Below are positions 43,571 to 51,894 of a stretch of DNA of 64,000 bases, one piece after another. Origin of the DNA: JBGQOG01 sp052113705 (lineage in GTDB: Bacteria; Pseudomonadota; Alphaproteobacteria; Rhodobacterales; Rhodobacteraceae); the NCBI RefSeq assembly GCF_052113705.1, contig NZ_JBGQOG010000009.1:75605-139604 (forward strand), in the 5' to 3' direction. Under the pieces are notes generated by a model. That model ran no database searches and was not told the DNA's origin. It worked only from the letters and a program-made list of their open reading frames with translations. A program made the position numbers and the translations under genes. The number at the start of each line of letters is the position of its first letter. The first letter of the stretch is position 1.

Positions 43571-44235
43571 GCCACACTCCACATCTCGTCCAGCGCGGCA
43601 CCAAGCGCCGCGAAATCCGCCACCAGACAGCGCGCGCCTGCGGCCAGAAGCACCTCGGGCGCATGATAGCCCCAGCGCACGCCAATCGCCGCCACGCCCG
43701 CCGCCCGGGCCATTTCCATGTCAAAGCTGGTGTCGCCCAGCATGACCGCATCCGCCGCCGCAATGCCGGTCTCGGCCAGACAGGCCTCAATCATCGAGGG
43801 ATGCGGTTTCGAGGGGTGATTGTCCGCCACCTGGCGGCTGACAAAGATCCCCTCCAACCCGTGATGGGCCAAAAGCGCATCAAGGCCGCGCTTTGATTTG
43901 CCGGTGGCAATCGCCAACACCAGATCCTCGCGCGCGGCGAGGCCGCGGATGAAATCCTCGGCGCCGGGATAGAGCAGTGCAGGCTCCACCTTGCGCTGGC
44001 CCATATAGCTGGCCTTGTAGGCGGCGACGATGGCATCGCGGGTGGCCTCTGGCAGCGCCGGGGCCAGCTCGGCCACTGCCTGCGGCAGCGAGAGGCCGAC
44101 GATGCCCCGCACCTGCGCCAGCGGTGGCGGCACCTGCCCGACGGCCTCAAAGCCGACGGACATCGCGTGGTGGATATGGCTCTGGCTGTCCGAGATCGTC
44201 CCATCCACGTCAAAGATGACGAGGCGCAGGCTCAT
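43567..44235 (-). CDS. HAD-family hydrolase, phosphoglycolate phosphatase-like
   Basis: A 222-residue HAD phosphatase. Motif I is FDVDGTISDS (D9, D11), motif II ATGKSKRGLD, the motif III Lys lies in HPSKPHPSM and motif IV is LGDTSFDMEMA. Helical cap of subclass IA. Its ATG overlaps the rluC stop by 4 bases and its stop overlaps the atp12 ATG. The substrate is not determined; Gph-like enzymes act on 2-phosphoglycolate. Confidence 0.86.
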   Translation of the reverse strand: MSLRLVIFDVDGTISDSQSHIHHAMSVGFEAVGQVPPPLAQVRGIVGLSLPQAVAELAPALPEATRDAIVAAYKASYMGQRKVEPALLYPGAEDFIRGLAAREDLVLAIATGKSKRGLDALLAHHGLEGIFVSRQVADNHPSKPHPSMIEACLAETGIAAADAVMLGDTSFDMEMARAAGVAAIGVRWGYHAPEVLLAAGARCLVADFAALGAALDEMWSVA

Positions 44236-45299
44236 TTCTCATCCGCAAACGGATCGGCGGGCACGTCATTTTCCTGCCAGCCAAGCGTGTTCCAGGTGCG
44301 CAGCATATGCTCGGGCATCGGCGCGGTCAGCGTGATCATCTTCTTGGTGACCGGATGCTCGAAGGTGATCGAGCGGGCGTGCAGATGCAGCTTGCGGCTG
44401 ATCTCGCCGCCGAGCTGCGCGCCCCAGCCATCGCCGAGGTTTTCCTGCCCCGAGCCGCCGTATTTGCCATCGCCGATGATCGGGTGACCATGTTCGGACA
44501 TATGCGCGCGCAGCTGATGGGTGCGGCCGGTGATCGGCACCAGCGCCACCCAGCTGACCCGGCTGCCGAGCGCATCCATCACCGCGTAATCGGTGGTGGC
44601 GCGTTTGGCATTCGGGGTTTCATCCACCTTCGAGGGGTGAATGGCGATCATCTTTTCGCCCTCGCCACCGCCGCCGCGGCCCGGTGCCTTGACCAGACCA
44701 TAGCGGATGGTGCCCATGCGCGGATGCGGCACACCGGCCACCGCCGCCCAATAGATCTTGCGGGTGTTGCGGTGCCGGAACCCTTCCGAGAGCGCGCGCG
44801 CCACCCGGTCGGTCCGCGCCAGCAGCAGCACGCCCGAGGTGTCTTTGTCCAGCCGGTGCACCAGCTTGGGGCGCTCCTTATAGCCAAACTTAAGCGCTTC
44901 GGTCAGTCCGTCCACATGACGGTTGCCCTGGCCCGAGCCGCCCTGCGAGGGCAGGCCCGGCGGCTTGTTCAGCGCGATGATATGCTCGTCTTTCCACAGC
45001 ACCGCCGCCTGGATCATCTTTTCATCGGCGGGCAGGATGGTCGTGCGCGGCTCGCGCAAAGCGCGCGGGGCCACGACGTCACCGGCAGCCGCATCGGGCA
45101 GCGGCGGCACGCGGATTTCGGCCCCCGGCCCCACGCGGGTCGCGGCCTTGGCGCGGGCGCCATCCACCCGCACCTGTCCTGTGCGGCACATCTTTTCGAT
45201 CATGCCTTGGTTCAGCTGCGCAAAGCGCCGCTTCAGCCAGCGGTCGAGGCGCTGTTCGCCCTCATCCACGCCGACGGTCAAAGTCTGTACGGCGCTCAT
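44232..45299 (-). CDS. rluC: 23S rRNA pseudouridine synthase, RluC/RluD family
   Basis: A 355-residue enzyme with an N-terminal S4 RNA-binding domain (about 17-65) and a catalytic domain with HRLDKDTSG (nucleophile D151), then GRTHQLRAHMSEHGHPIIGD. RluC acts at positions 955/2504/2580 and RluD at 1911/1915/1917; which one this is cannot be decided by eye. Coupled to crcB upstream by a 4-base overlap. Confidence 0.88.
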   Translation of the reverse strand: MSAVQTLTVGVDEGEQRLDRWLKRRFAQLNQGMIEKMCRTGQVRVDGARAKAATRVGPGAEIRVPPLPDAAAGDVVAPRALREPRTTILPADEKMIQAAVLWKDEHIIALNKPPGLPSQGGSGQGNRHVDGLTEALKFGYKERPKLVHRLDKDTSGVLLLARTDRVARALSEGFRHRNTRKIYWAAVAGVPHPRMGTIRYGLVKAPGRGGGGEGEKMIAIHPSKVDETPNAKRATTDYAVMDALGSRVSWVALVPITGRTHQLRAHMSEHGHPIIGDGKYGGSGQENLGDGWGAQLGGEISRKLHLHARSITFEHPVTKKMITLTAPMPEHMLRTWNTLGWQENDVPADPFADEK

Positions 45300-45688
45300 C
45301 CGAGGGCTCCCGTGTTCAGGACAGCGCGGGCCATAGCCATCCCCGCCATCAATGCCAACAGCGATGCCACCACCGAGGCCAGCACATAAAACGCGGCCAG
45401 CGTCAGCTGACCCCGCTCATAGATCGTGACCGCATCCAGCGAGAAGGCCGAAAACGTGGTGAAACCGCCCAGTATCCCTGTCATCAAAAAGGGCGCGAAA
45501 CGCATGCCCCCCTTTTGCGCCAAAACCACCACCAGCGCCCCCATAAGGCAGGAGCCGAGAATGTTGACGATCATCGTGCCATAGGGAAAGCCACCGCCCA
45601 GCACGCGGCTGGCAGTGACATTCACGAGGTACCGGCCGCTGGCGCCCAAGGCGCCCCCGAGGGCCACAGAAAACAGGGTCTGGATCAT
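45296..45688 (-). CDS. crcB: Fluoride ion channel CrcB/Fluc
   Basis: A 130-residue four-helix channel. The GGALGASGRYLVN start, FPYGTMIVNILGSCLMG and GGFTTFSAFSLD motifs are diagnostic; the Phe residues of the last motif line the fluoride path. ATG 45688 has AGAGG upstream; the frame is open 25 codons further. No fluoride riboswitch was recognised in the 31-base gap to rarA. Confidence 0.93.
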   Translation of the reverse strand: MIQTLFSVALGGALGASGRYLVNVTASRVLGGGFPYGTMIVNILGSCLMGALVVVLAQKGGMRFAPFLMTGILGGFTTFSAFSLDAVTIYERGQLTLAAFYVLASVVASLLALMAGMAMARAVLNTGALG

Positions 45689-45719
45689 CGGGCCTCTCTG
45701 GGTGCAAAGGCAGCGAAAG

Positions 45720-47033
45720 TCAACCGCCGCGCTTGTCGCGCAGCTTGGCAAACCAGTCGACACGCTTTTTCAGCTCGCGCTCAAAACCGCGCTCCACCGG
45801 CTGATAGAGCACCGGGCGCTTCATCGTCTCGGGGAAGTAATTCTGTCCGGAAAAGCCATCCTCGGCGTCATGGTCATAGGCATAGCCCTCGCCATAGCCC
45901 TGCGCCGCCATCAGCTTGGTGGGGGCGTTGAGGATGTGTTTCGGCGGCGGCTCGGACCCGGTGCGGCGCGCCTCGGCCCGGGCGCCCTTGTAGGCGACAT
46001 AACCCGCGTTGGATTTCGGCGCGAGGGCCAGGTAGATCACCGTCTGCGCCAGCGCCAGTTCGCCCTCGGGCGAGCCGATCCGCTCATAGATCTCCCAGGC
46101 GTGCAGCGCATGGGTCTGCGCCTGCGGGTCGGCCAGACCGATGTCCTCCACCGCCATCCGCACGAAGCGCCGCGCGAGGTAGCGGGGATCTTCGCCCCCC
46201 TCCAGCATCCGCGCGAACCAGTAAAGCGCCGCGTCGGGGTCAGACCCGCGCACCGATTTGTGCAAAGCCGAAATCAGGTTGTAATGCTCATCGCCGGATT
46301 TGTCGTATTTCGCCGCGCGCCGCATCAGCCGGGTGGACAGCTGGTCGGTGTCGAGCTTGTCGGTCACCTTCCAGGCCAGCACCTGCTCGATCAGGTTCAG
46401 CAGCGCGCGGCCATCGCCATCAGCCATCTCCAAGAGCGCCTCGCGCGCCGGAGCCTTCAGCGGCAAGGGACGCGACACAGCCTGCTCGGCCCGCTGGGCC
46501 AGCCGCTCAAGATCGGCGAGGCTGAGGCGCTCCAGCACGATCACCTGCGCGCGGCTGAGCACAGCGGCGTTCAACTCAAAGCTCGGGTTCTCGGTGGTGG
46601 CACCGACGAGGAGGATGGTGCCATCCTCCATATGCGGCAGGAAACTGTCCTGCTGCGCCTTGTTGAAGCGGTGGATCTCATCGACGAACAACAGCGTCCC
46701 CCGCCCCTGCTGCGCGCGCAGCTTGGCCGCCTCAAAAACCTTGCGCAGTTCCGGCACGCCGGAGAAAATCGCCGAGATCTGCACGAAGGCCCGGTCAGAG
46801 GCATCCGCGAGCAACCGGGCGATCGTGGTCTTGCCCACCCCCGGCGGCCCCCAGAGGATCAGCGACGAGAGCGAGCCGGCGCCCAGCATCGCCCCCAGCG
46901 GCCCCTCGGGGCCCAACACATGCGCCTGCCCGATCACCTCCGACAGGGCAGCCGGACGGATCCGGTCGGCCAGAGGGCGCGGCGCTTCGGGCTTTGGCCC
47001 GTCGGAAGGGGGTGCATCAAAAAGATCAGCCAT
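45720..47033 (-). CDS. rarA: Replication-associated recombination protein RarA (AAA+ ATPase)
   Basis: A 437-residue AAA+ ATPase related to clamp-loader subunits and RuvB, acting at stalled forks. It begins with PLADRIRPAALSEVIGQAHVLG. Walker A is GPPGVGKTT, Walker B LLFVDEIHRFNKAQQD, sensor 1 GATTENPSFE, and the C-terminal tetramerisation region is DPDAALYWFARMLEGGEDPRYLARR. It may lead a rarA-crcB-rluC-HAD-atp12 operon. Confidence 0.94.
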   Translation of the reverse strand: MADLFDAPPSDGPKPEAPRPLADRIRPAALSEVIGQAHVLGPEGPLGAMLGAGSLSSLILWGPPGVGKTTIARLLADASDRAFVQISAIFSGVPELRKVFEAAKLRAQQGRGTLLFVDEIHRFNKAQQDSFLPHMEDGTILLVGATTENPSFELNAAVLSRAQVIVLERLSLADLERLAQRAEQAVSRPLPLKAPAREALLEMADGDGRALLNLIEQVLAWKVTDKLDTDQLSTRLMRRAAKYDKSGDEHYNLISALHKSVRGSDPDAALYWFARMLEGGEDPRYLARRFVRMAVEDIGLADPQAQTHALHAWEIYERIGSPEGELALAQTVIYLALAPKSNAGYVAYKGARAEARRTGSEPPPKHILNAPTKLMAAQGYGEGYAYDHDAEDGFSGQNYFPETMKRPVLYQPVERGFERELKKRVDWFAKLRDKRGG

Positions 47034-47090
47034 GCGCCCATGCTATCCCCCTGCCCCGGCGGGCGAAAGGTGGCACAGGCATCACATAAG

Positions 47091-47122
47091 AAAAGGGGGC
47101 GGGCCCCCACGGTCCGCCCCCT
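47091..47122 (-). terminator. Terminator after gtaI-like gene
   Basis: A 9-bp stem AGGGGGCGG (47094-47102) with CCGCCCCCT (47114-47122), followed on the minus strand by TTTCTT. It lies 24 bases past the luxI-type stop. Confidence 0.82.
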
Positions 47123-47146
47123 ATCATCGCATCAGATGCAGGTCTG

Positions 47147-47737
47147 TCAGTGCAGGTTGCCGCTGAAGTTCATCAAGACGACCTGATTGTCGACGCCATC
47201 AATGTTCATCACCGGACCCATCGCCGACATGTCGACGCCGACACGCCCCGCCCACCGCGGCCAGGTTGCCGCCAACAGGGTGACGCAATGCGTGGCCCCG
47301 AGGGCGCGGACGGAATCACCCAGCTGCGCGATCAGCTGCGTGTGCACCCGGCGACGGACCTGCGCGGGCACGTTATGCGCCACGAACAGCCGCGAGCTTT
47401 CCCAGATGTGATCCGCCTGCGGCGCCTCGTCATAGAGAAGATGCGCCGGGATCGTGTCGAGCAGGCCCCGCTGCGCATCGCGGATCATGTAGCTGTAGAT
47501 GCCGCAACGGGTGGTGGTCGGCGTCAGACGGTTGCCCGCCAGCACATTGCCCTCATCGTCATGCACGACGACCCAGCGGCTGGCGGGCGTGTCGTACTGG
47601 TCATATTCCATGCCGAGCGCTTCCGGCAGGTTCCACTTGTTGTGGACGATGAACAGCTCGCGCCGCGCGCGAAGCATGTTGGCGAAAAGCTCGCCGTGGT
47701 TGTGGATGTTTTCAAAGGAAAGTGTCGTGGTCTGCAT
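47147..47737 (-). CDS. gtaI: Acyl-homoserine-lactone synthase (LuxI family)
   Basis: A 196-residue LuxI-type enzyme that makes acyl-HSL from SAM and acyl-ACP. All canonical residues are present: R25, F29, W35, E44, D46, D49, R70, E113, R116 (in ARRELF, KWNLPEALGMEYDQYD, GNRLTPTT, WESSRLFV). SD AGGAG precedes ATG 47737. A luxR-type gene lies directly upstream, and the position beside the ribosomal cluster fits R. capsulatus gtaRI, which controls gene transfer agent and capsule. The gene name is by analogy; the acyl chain (long-chain there) is not visible. Confidence 0.87.
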   Translation of the reverse strand: MQTTTLSFENIHNHGELFANMLRARRELFIVHNKWNLPEALGMEYDQYDTPASRWVVVHDDEGNVLAGNRLTPTTTRCGIYSYMIRDAQRGLLDTIPAHLLYDEAPQADHIWESSRLFVAHNVPAQVRRRVHTQLIAQLGDSVRALGATHCVTLLAATWPRWAGRVGVDMSAMGPVMNIDGVDNQVVLMNFSGNLH

Positions 47738-47791
47738 AATATGCTCCTGCAGGTTGGGGTTGAAACGAAACCGTGCGGGAGACAGGGGTGC

Positions 47792-48403
47792 TCAGATGAG
47801 ACGATAATCCTTGGCGCGTTGAATCGCCTCGGCAGTGGTACGCGCCATCAACCGGATTCTCGCAGAGTTCAGCCGCGCCTTCAGCGCACTCTCCGATATG
47901 CCCAGTTTGGCCGCCGCCGCAGCGTGTCGGTCGCCTCCCGCGATATGCTTGAGTGCTTCGATTTGAGCGCGGGTGAGGTCTTGCGGAAGCTCGGTCATCG
48001 CATGCATCCGATGGATCAGCGTGGCAAACATCGCCATTTCATCATCGGTGAATTCGCGCTCTCCATGCGCCGCGCTGGCGATGGTGCGCGACTTGATCGG
48101 CCCGCAGGACACTGTCATCCCGTAATTCAGCCCATACCGGCGCGTCTCGTCAAAAATACCAAAAGGATCCGGTAATGACGGATCACTCCAACGGATCACC
48201 CCCTCTGTGCTAAAGCCCCAGGCGACCATCGGGTCGCGCAGCGCATAGCCATTCTCGGTGTAGTGATCCAGCCAGGCCTGATCATAGGTCTGAAAGGTCA
48301 TCAGCGGTGAGGTGAAACGGATGTGCAGGCCTATAAAATACCCTGCCGGCGCGATTTTCGCCAGTTTCCGCAGTTCAATTTCGATTCCAGCATGCGTGAC
48401 CAT
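47792..48403 (-). CDS. gtaR: LuxR-family acyl-HSL-responsive regulator
   Basis: A 203-residue regulator. The N-terminal autoinducer domain (about 5-130) has TFQTYDQAWLDHYTENGYALRDPMVAWG with the Trp, Tyr and Asp of the ligand pocket. The C-terminal LuxR helix-turn-helix (about 142-203) has LTRAQIEALKHIAGG and LGISESALKARL. It is shorter than typical LuxR (235-250) through a short N-terminus. No Shine-Dalgarno is visible. By analogy with GtaR it would regulate the synthase gene 54 bases downstream. Confidence 0.85.
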   Translation of the reverse strand: MVTHAGIEIELRKLAKIAPAGYFIGLHIRFTSPLMTFQTYDQAWLDHYTENGYALRDPMVAWGFSTEGVIRWSDPSLPDPFGIFDETRRYGLNYGMTVSCGPIKSRTIASAAHGEREFTDDEMAMFATLIHRMHAMTELPQDLTRAQIEALKHIAGGDRHAAAAAKLGISESALKARLNSARIRLMARTTAEAIQRAKDYRLI

Positions 48404-48408
48404 ATCTT

Positions 48409-48437
48409 TTTAGACAAGTTGCCAATAATTTCGTCAA
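48409..48437 (-). promoter_or_regulatory. Candidate gtaR promoter, very close to the start codon
   Basis: On the minus strand TTGACG (48432-48437), a 17-base spacer and TCTAAA (48409-48414). Transcription would start at about the ATG at 48403, giving a leaderless or nearly leaderless mRNA. Confidence 0.45.
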
Positions 48438-48498
48438 CCGCAAAATTGGAAGGTTTTCAAACCCTTTGTATAGGTGCCGCACCGTAACGCGGCCACCA

Positions 48499-48527
48499 AA
48501 AGAAAAACCCCGCCAAAGGCGGGGCTT
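48499..48527 (-). terminator. Terminator of the ribosomal supercluster after rplQ
   Basis: A 7-bp stem CCCCGCC (48508-48514) with GGCGGGG (48518-48524) and a three-base loop; the minus strand reads into TTTTTCTTTT. It lies 27 bases past the rplQ stop. Confidence 0.88.
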
Positions 48528-48551
48528 TCCAGAAAGACCGGAGCGTTGGCC

Positions 48552-48968
48552 TTATGCTTCGGCGGCTTCGCGCTCGAGGCGGGCTTTGTCAGCTGCGCCT
48601 TTTGCCGAGGTGTCGCGTTCCACGAATTCGATGATCGCCATCGGGGCCATGTCGCCATAGCGGAAGCCGGCTTTCAGGATACGGACATAGCCGCCCTGAC
48701 GCTCTTTGTAGCGCGGCCCGAGGATATCGAACAGTTTCGCGACATACATGTCTTGCTTCAGCTGCGAGGCAGCCTGACGGCGGGCGTGCAGATCGCCACG
48801 TTTCGCCAGGGTGATCAGCTTTTCGATGATCGGGCGAAGTTCTTTGGCTTTCGGCAGGGTGGTCTTGATTTGCTCATGCTCGATGAGCGAACCGGCCATG
48901 TTGGCGAACATCGCTTTGCGGTGCTCATGGGTACGGTTCAGTTTGCGGTAACCGCTGGCGTGACGCAT
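48552..48968 (-). CDS. rplQ: 50S ribosomal protein L17
   Basis: A 138-residue L17 (MRHASGYRKLNRTHEHRKAM and LPKAKELRPIIEKLITLAKR). The core is about 118 residues; the tail SAKGAADKARLEREAAEA is an alphaproteobacterial extension. It is the last gene of the alpha operon and is followed by a terminator. Confidence 0.97.
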   Translation of the reverse strand: MRHASGYRKLNRTHEHRKAMFANMAGSLIEHEQIKTTLPKAKELRPIIEKLITLAKRGDLHARRQAASQLKQDMYVAKLFDILGPRYKERQGGYVRILKAGFRYGDMAPMAIIEFVERDTSAKGAADKARLEREAAEA

Positions 48969-49107
48969 GGGAATCTCCTCTTCGCGTTTTTACTTTGTCC
49001 GGCGCACCCTCGAATGGGCGGCTCACCTTGGGGCTTTTGCCCATAGTTCCCCGGCAGATCCGGGCATTGAATGGGGGGCGTTTAGCGACGCCCCCCGAAG
49101 TTGTCAA

Positions 49108-50124
49108 TCAGAACTGGTCTTCGAAACGCTTGGCCAGGTCTTCGATGTTTTCCGGCGGCCAGTCTTCGACTTCCATCCCGAGATGCAGACCCATGCCCGA
49201 AAGCACTTCCTTGATCTCGTTCAGCGATTTGCGGCCGAAGTTCGGGGTGCGCAGCATCTCGGCTTCGGTTTTCTGGATCAGATCGCCGATGTAGACGATG
49301 TTATCGTTCTTCAGGCAGTTCGCCGAACGCACCGAAAGCTCGAGCTCGTCGACTTTCTTCAGCAGGAGCGGGTTGAATTCCAGCCCGTCTTCCGCATCCG
49401 CCTTCGAGGCCGATTCCGGTTCGTCGAAGTTGACGAAGATCGACAGCTGGTCTTGCAGGATGCGTGCAGCATAGGCCACGGCGTCATCCGGCGTCAGCGA
49501 GCCGTCGGTTTCGATCTTCATGGTCAGCTTGTCATAGTCCAGCACCTGGCCCTCACGGGTCGGCTGCACTTCGTAGCTGACTTTTTTCACCGGCGAATAG
49601 ATCGCATCGATCGGAATCAGGCCGATCGGCGCATCTTCCGGGCGATTCTTGTCGGCAGCGACATAGCCTTTGCCGGTGTTGACGGTCAGTTCCATGAACA
49701 GATCCGCGCCATCGTCGAGGTGACAGATGACATGGTCTTTGTTCAGCACTTCGATGCCGTTCGATTCCGAGATGTCACCAGCGGTGACAACGCCCGGGCC
49801 TTTGGCAGAGATCGACAGGCGTTTCGGCCCTTCGACTTCCATCTTCAGGCTCACGCCTTTGAGGTTCAGCACGATATCGGTGACGTCTTCACGCACACCG
49901 GCGACGCTGGAGAACTCATGCAGGACGTTGTCGATCTGCACGCTGGTGATCGCAGCACCTTGCAGCGACGACATCAGCACCCGGCGCAGCGCATTGCCCA
50001 GCGTCAGACCAAAACCGCGTTCCAGCGGTTCGGCGGTGACGGTGGCCTGACGTGCGGGATCGTTGCCGACCTTCACATCCAGCTGCGCGGGCTTGATCAA
50101 TTCAGCCCAATTCTTGTGGATCAT
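49108..50124 (-). CDS. rpoA: RNA polymerase alpha subunit
   Basis: A 338-residue RpoA. The N-terminal dimerisation domain begins IHKNWAELIKPAQL and contains ERGFGLTLGNALRRVLMSSL. The C-terminal domain that binds UP elements and activators is LSVRSANCLKNDNIVYIGDL. Start ATG 50124 follows GGAGG; the frame is open 31 codons upstream. A 139-base gap separates it from rplQ. Confidence 0.97.
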   Translation of the reverse strand: MIHKNWAELIKPAQLDVKVGNDPARQATVTAEPLERGFGLTLGNALRRVLMSSLQGAAITSVQIDNVLHEFSSVAGVREDVTDIVLNLKGVSLKMEVEGPKRLSISAKGPGVVTAGDISESNGIEVLNKDHVICHLDDGADLFMELTVNTGKGYVAADKNRPEDAPIGLIPIDAIYSPVKKVSYEVQPTREGQVLDYDKLTMKIETDGSLTPDDAVAYAARILQDQLSIFVNFDEPESASKADAEDGLEFNPLLLKKVDELELSVRSANCLKNDNIVYIGDLIQKTEAEMLRTPNFGRKSLNEIKEVLSGMGLHLGMEVEDWPPENIEDLAKRFEDQF

Positions 50125-50241
50125 GCGTTCTGCCTCCATACTTGTCCCAGACCCATGTCCGTTATCCGGGACGCCCGAGGATAAAAACGAAAGCGACCGG
50201 GCCGCGTGAAGAATCACACGGCCCGATCACTGTAGTGTCGA

Positions 50242-50631
50242 TTAGACGCGACGGCGCTTCGGCGGACGGCAGCCGTTGTGAGCCATCGGGGTCACATCAC
50301 GGATCGAGGTGATGTTGAAGCCGGCAGCGGCCAGCGCGCGCAGCGCCGACTCACGGCCCGAACCCGGGCCCTGCACTTCGACTTCCAGCGTTTTCACGCC
50401 GTGTTCCTGGGCTTTTTTGCCAGCATCTTCAGCAGCCATCTGAGCGGCATAAGGGGTCGATTTACGCGAACCCTTGAAGCCCATGGTGCCAGCCGACGAC
50501 CAGGCAATCGCGTTGCCCTGCACGTCGGAGATCAGGATCTTGGTGTTGTTGAACGAGGAGTTCACATGAGCAACGCCAGAGGCGATGTTCTTGCGCTCTT
50601 TGCGCTTCATGCGGGTCTTATCACGAGCCAT
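50242..50631 (-). CDS. rpsK: 30S ribosomal protein S11
   Basis: A 129-residue S11 with ASGVAHVNSSFNNTKILI and the C-terminal IRDVTPMAHNGCRPPKRRRV. It is part of the platform that binds the Shine-Dalgarno helix. It lies 15 bases after rpsM. Confidence 0.97.
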   Translation of the reverse strand: MARDKTRMKRKERKNIASGVAHVNSSFNNTKILISDVQGNAIAWSSAGTMGFKGSRKSTPYAAQMAAEDAGKKAQEHGVKTLEVEVQGPGSGRESALRALAAAGFNITSIRDVTPMAHNGCRPPKRRRV

Positions 50632-50646
50632 AGCTATACCCTCCCC

Positions 50647-51015
50647 TTATTTCTTCTTACCAGCAATGGCCTTAGCGGGGCCTTTGCGGGTACGGGCGTT
50701 GGTGTGGGTACGCTGACCGCGGACGGGCAGGTTACGGCGGTGACGCAGGCCGCGGTAGCAGCCGAGGTCCATCAGACGTTTCACGTTCGTCGAGACTTCG
50801 CGACGCAGGTCGCCCTCAACGGTGTGGTTCGCGTCGATGTATTCGCGGATCGCGAGCACTTCGGCATCCGACAGCTCGTTCACACGACGGGTGCGATCGA
50901 TGCCAACGGCGGCGCAGATGAGCTCAGCGGTGTGGTTGCCGATACCGGCAATGTAGGTCAATGCGATCGGGACGCGTTTCCCGGTCGGAATGTTGACGCC
51001 AGCAATACGTGCCAA
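50647..51015 (-). CDS. rpsM: 30S ribosomal protein S13, TTG start
   Basis: A 122-residue S13 (ARIAGVNIPTGKRVPIALTYI, RGLRHRRNLPVRGQRTHTNARTRKGP). The initiation codon is TTG at 51015, six bases after AAGGAAG; the ATG at 51031 is out of frame. It is the first gene of the alpha operon, without the rpmJ often found before it. Confidence 0.96.
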   Translation of the reverse strand: MARIAGVNIPTGKRVPIALTYIAGIGNHTAELICAAVGIDRTRRVNELSDAEVLAIREYIDANHTVEGDLRREVSTNVKRLMDLGCYRGLRHRRNLPVRGQRTHTNARTRKGPAKAIAGKKK

Positions 51016-51036
51016 ACGTGTCTTCCTTCATGTTGC

Positions 51037-51062
51037 GGTTCCGTATCGCCGGAACCTTTTTT
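51037..51062. promoter_or_regulatory. Hairpin in the rpsM leader
   Basis: A perfect 7-bp stem GGTTCCG (51037-51043) with CGGAACC (51050-51056), loop TATCGC, followed on the plus strand by TTTTTT. In the rpsM mRNA it is an A6-preceded hairpin about 20 bases upstream of the start; in the opposite direction it would be a terminator for antisense transcripts. Role unknown. Confidence 0.55.
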
Positions 51063-51156
51063 CACAACCAAGCCCCGTAAACGAAGCAGGGCCAAACGAC
51101 ATCACGACGCAGGTACGAGACCAGGAATCCGTGACGATTCTCGTGCGAGACGCCGT

Positions 51157-51185
51157 GACCTAGAGGGATTTGACCCTCAGGTCAA
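51157..51185 (-). promoter_or_regulatory. Candidate rpsM (alpha operon) promoter
   Basis: On the minus strand TTGACC (51180-51185), a 17-base spacer and TAGGTC (51157-51162), about 140 bases before rpsM. A TTGACG lies nine bases further upstream. It sits in the 204-base adk-rpsM gap, which holds no gene. Confidence 0.45.
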
Positions 51186-51219
51186 GCGTCAAGCCTAATT
51201 TACCGTGTGCGCGCGGAAA

Positions 51220-51876
51220 TCAGCCGCGATCCTGATCCAGAATCGCTGCGACTTCGCCTGCGACCGCGTCAATCTCGCCCAGGCCATCGACCGAGAAGAG
51301 ATCGCCGAGCGCGTAGTAATACCCGATCAGCGGCGAGGTCTTTTTGTAATATTCCATCAGCCGCTGCTTCAGGCTGTCGGCATTGTCATCCGCCCGACGC
51401 CGCAGATCATGCGAGCCACAGACGTCACAGGTGCCCTCAACGGCGGTCGGTTTGGTCTGATCGTGGTAGACCTCACCGCAATTGCCGCAGGTGAAGCGGC
51501 CGGTGATGCGCGCCACGAGTGCCGCATCATCCACCCGCATCTCCACCACGGCATCCAGACGCTGCCCCATCCGGGCCAGCAGCCGACCCAACGCATCTGC
51601 CTGCGGCAGCGTGCGGGGAAAGCCGTCAAAGATGAAGCCACCGGCAGAATCACCCACCAGCTTTTCCTCGATCAGACCGATCACGATCTCATCGGTGACC
51701 AGCTCGCCGCGGCTCATCACTTCGGCCACGCGTTTGCCCATCTCGGTGCCCGAGCTTTGGGCCTCGCGGAGCATGTCACCGGTGGAGAGCTGCACCATGT
51801 TGCGCTCTTCCACCAGCTTGCGTGCCTGCGTCCCTTTTCCGGCCCCCGGGGGCCCCAACAGGATGATGTTGACCAT
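51220..51876 (-). CDS. adk: Adenylate kinase
   Basis: A 218-residue long-form adenylate kinase (AMP + ATP to 2 ADP). P-loop GPPGAGKGTQA (7-17), AMP site TGDMLREA, FDGFPRT, and a LID domain with four Cys (CGNC and CDVC) that should bind zinc. It follows secY by 18 bases, the common order. Confidence 0.96.
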   Translation of the reverse strand: MVNIILLGPPGAGKGTQARKLVEERNMVQLSTGDMLREAQSSGTEMGKRVAEVMSRGELVTDEIVIGLIEEKLVGDSAGGFIFDGFPRTLPQADALGRLLARMGQRLDAVVEMRVDDAALVARITGRFTCGNCGEVYHDQTKPTAVEGTCDVCGSHDLRRRADDNADSLKQRLMEYYKKTSPLIGYYYALGDLFSVDGLGEIDAVAGEVAAILDQDRG

Positions 51877-51894
51877 GGTGTCCCCTTCCCCGGA

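Noticed and set aside
45689..45719. Fluoride riboswitch upstream of crcB
   Set aside because: The gap to rarA is only 31 bases and shows no crcB-motif structure; crcB is translated as part of an operon.
50125..50217. Longer RpoA starting at 50217
   Set aside because: The upstream 31 residues have no homology, and the Shine-Dalgarno GGAGG fits the start at 50124, which gives the family length. The same reasoning shortened smoF, rplO, rplF, rpmC, rpsJ, rplS, ffh and engB.
51037..51062. Plus-strand Rho-independent terminator
   Set aside because: As a terminator it would act only on plus-strand transcripts, and no plus-strand gene exists in this part of the window. It is kept as an rpsM leader hairpin of unknown role.
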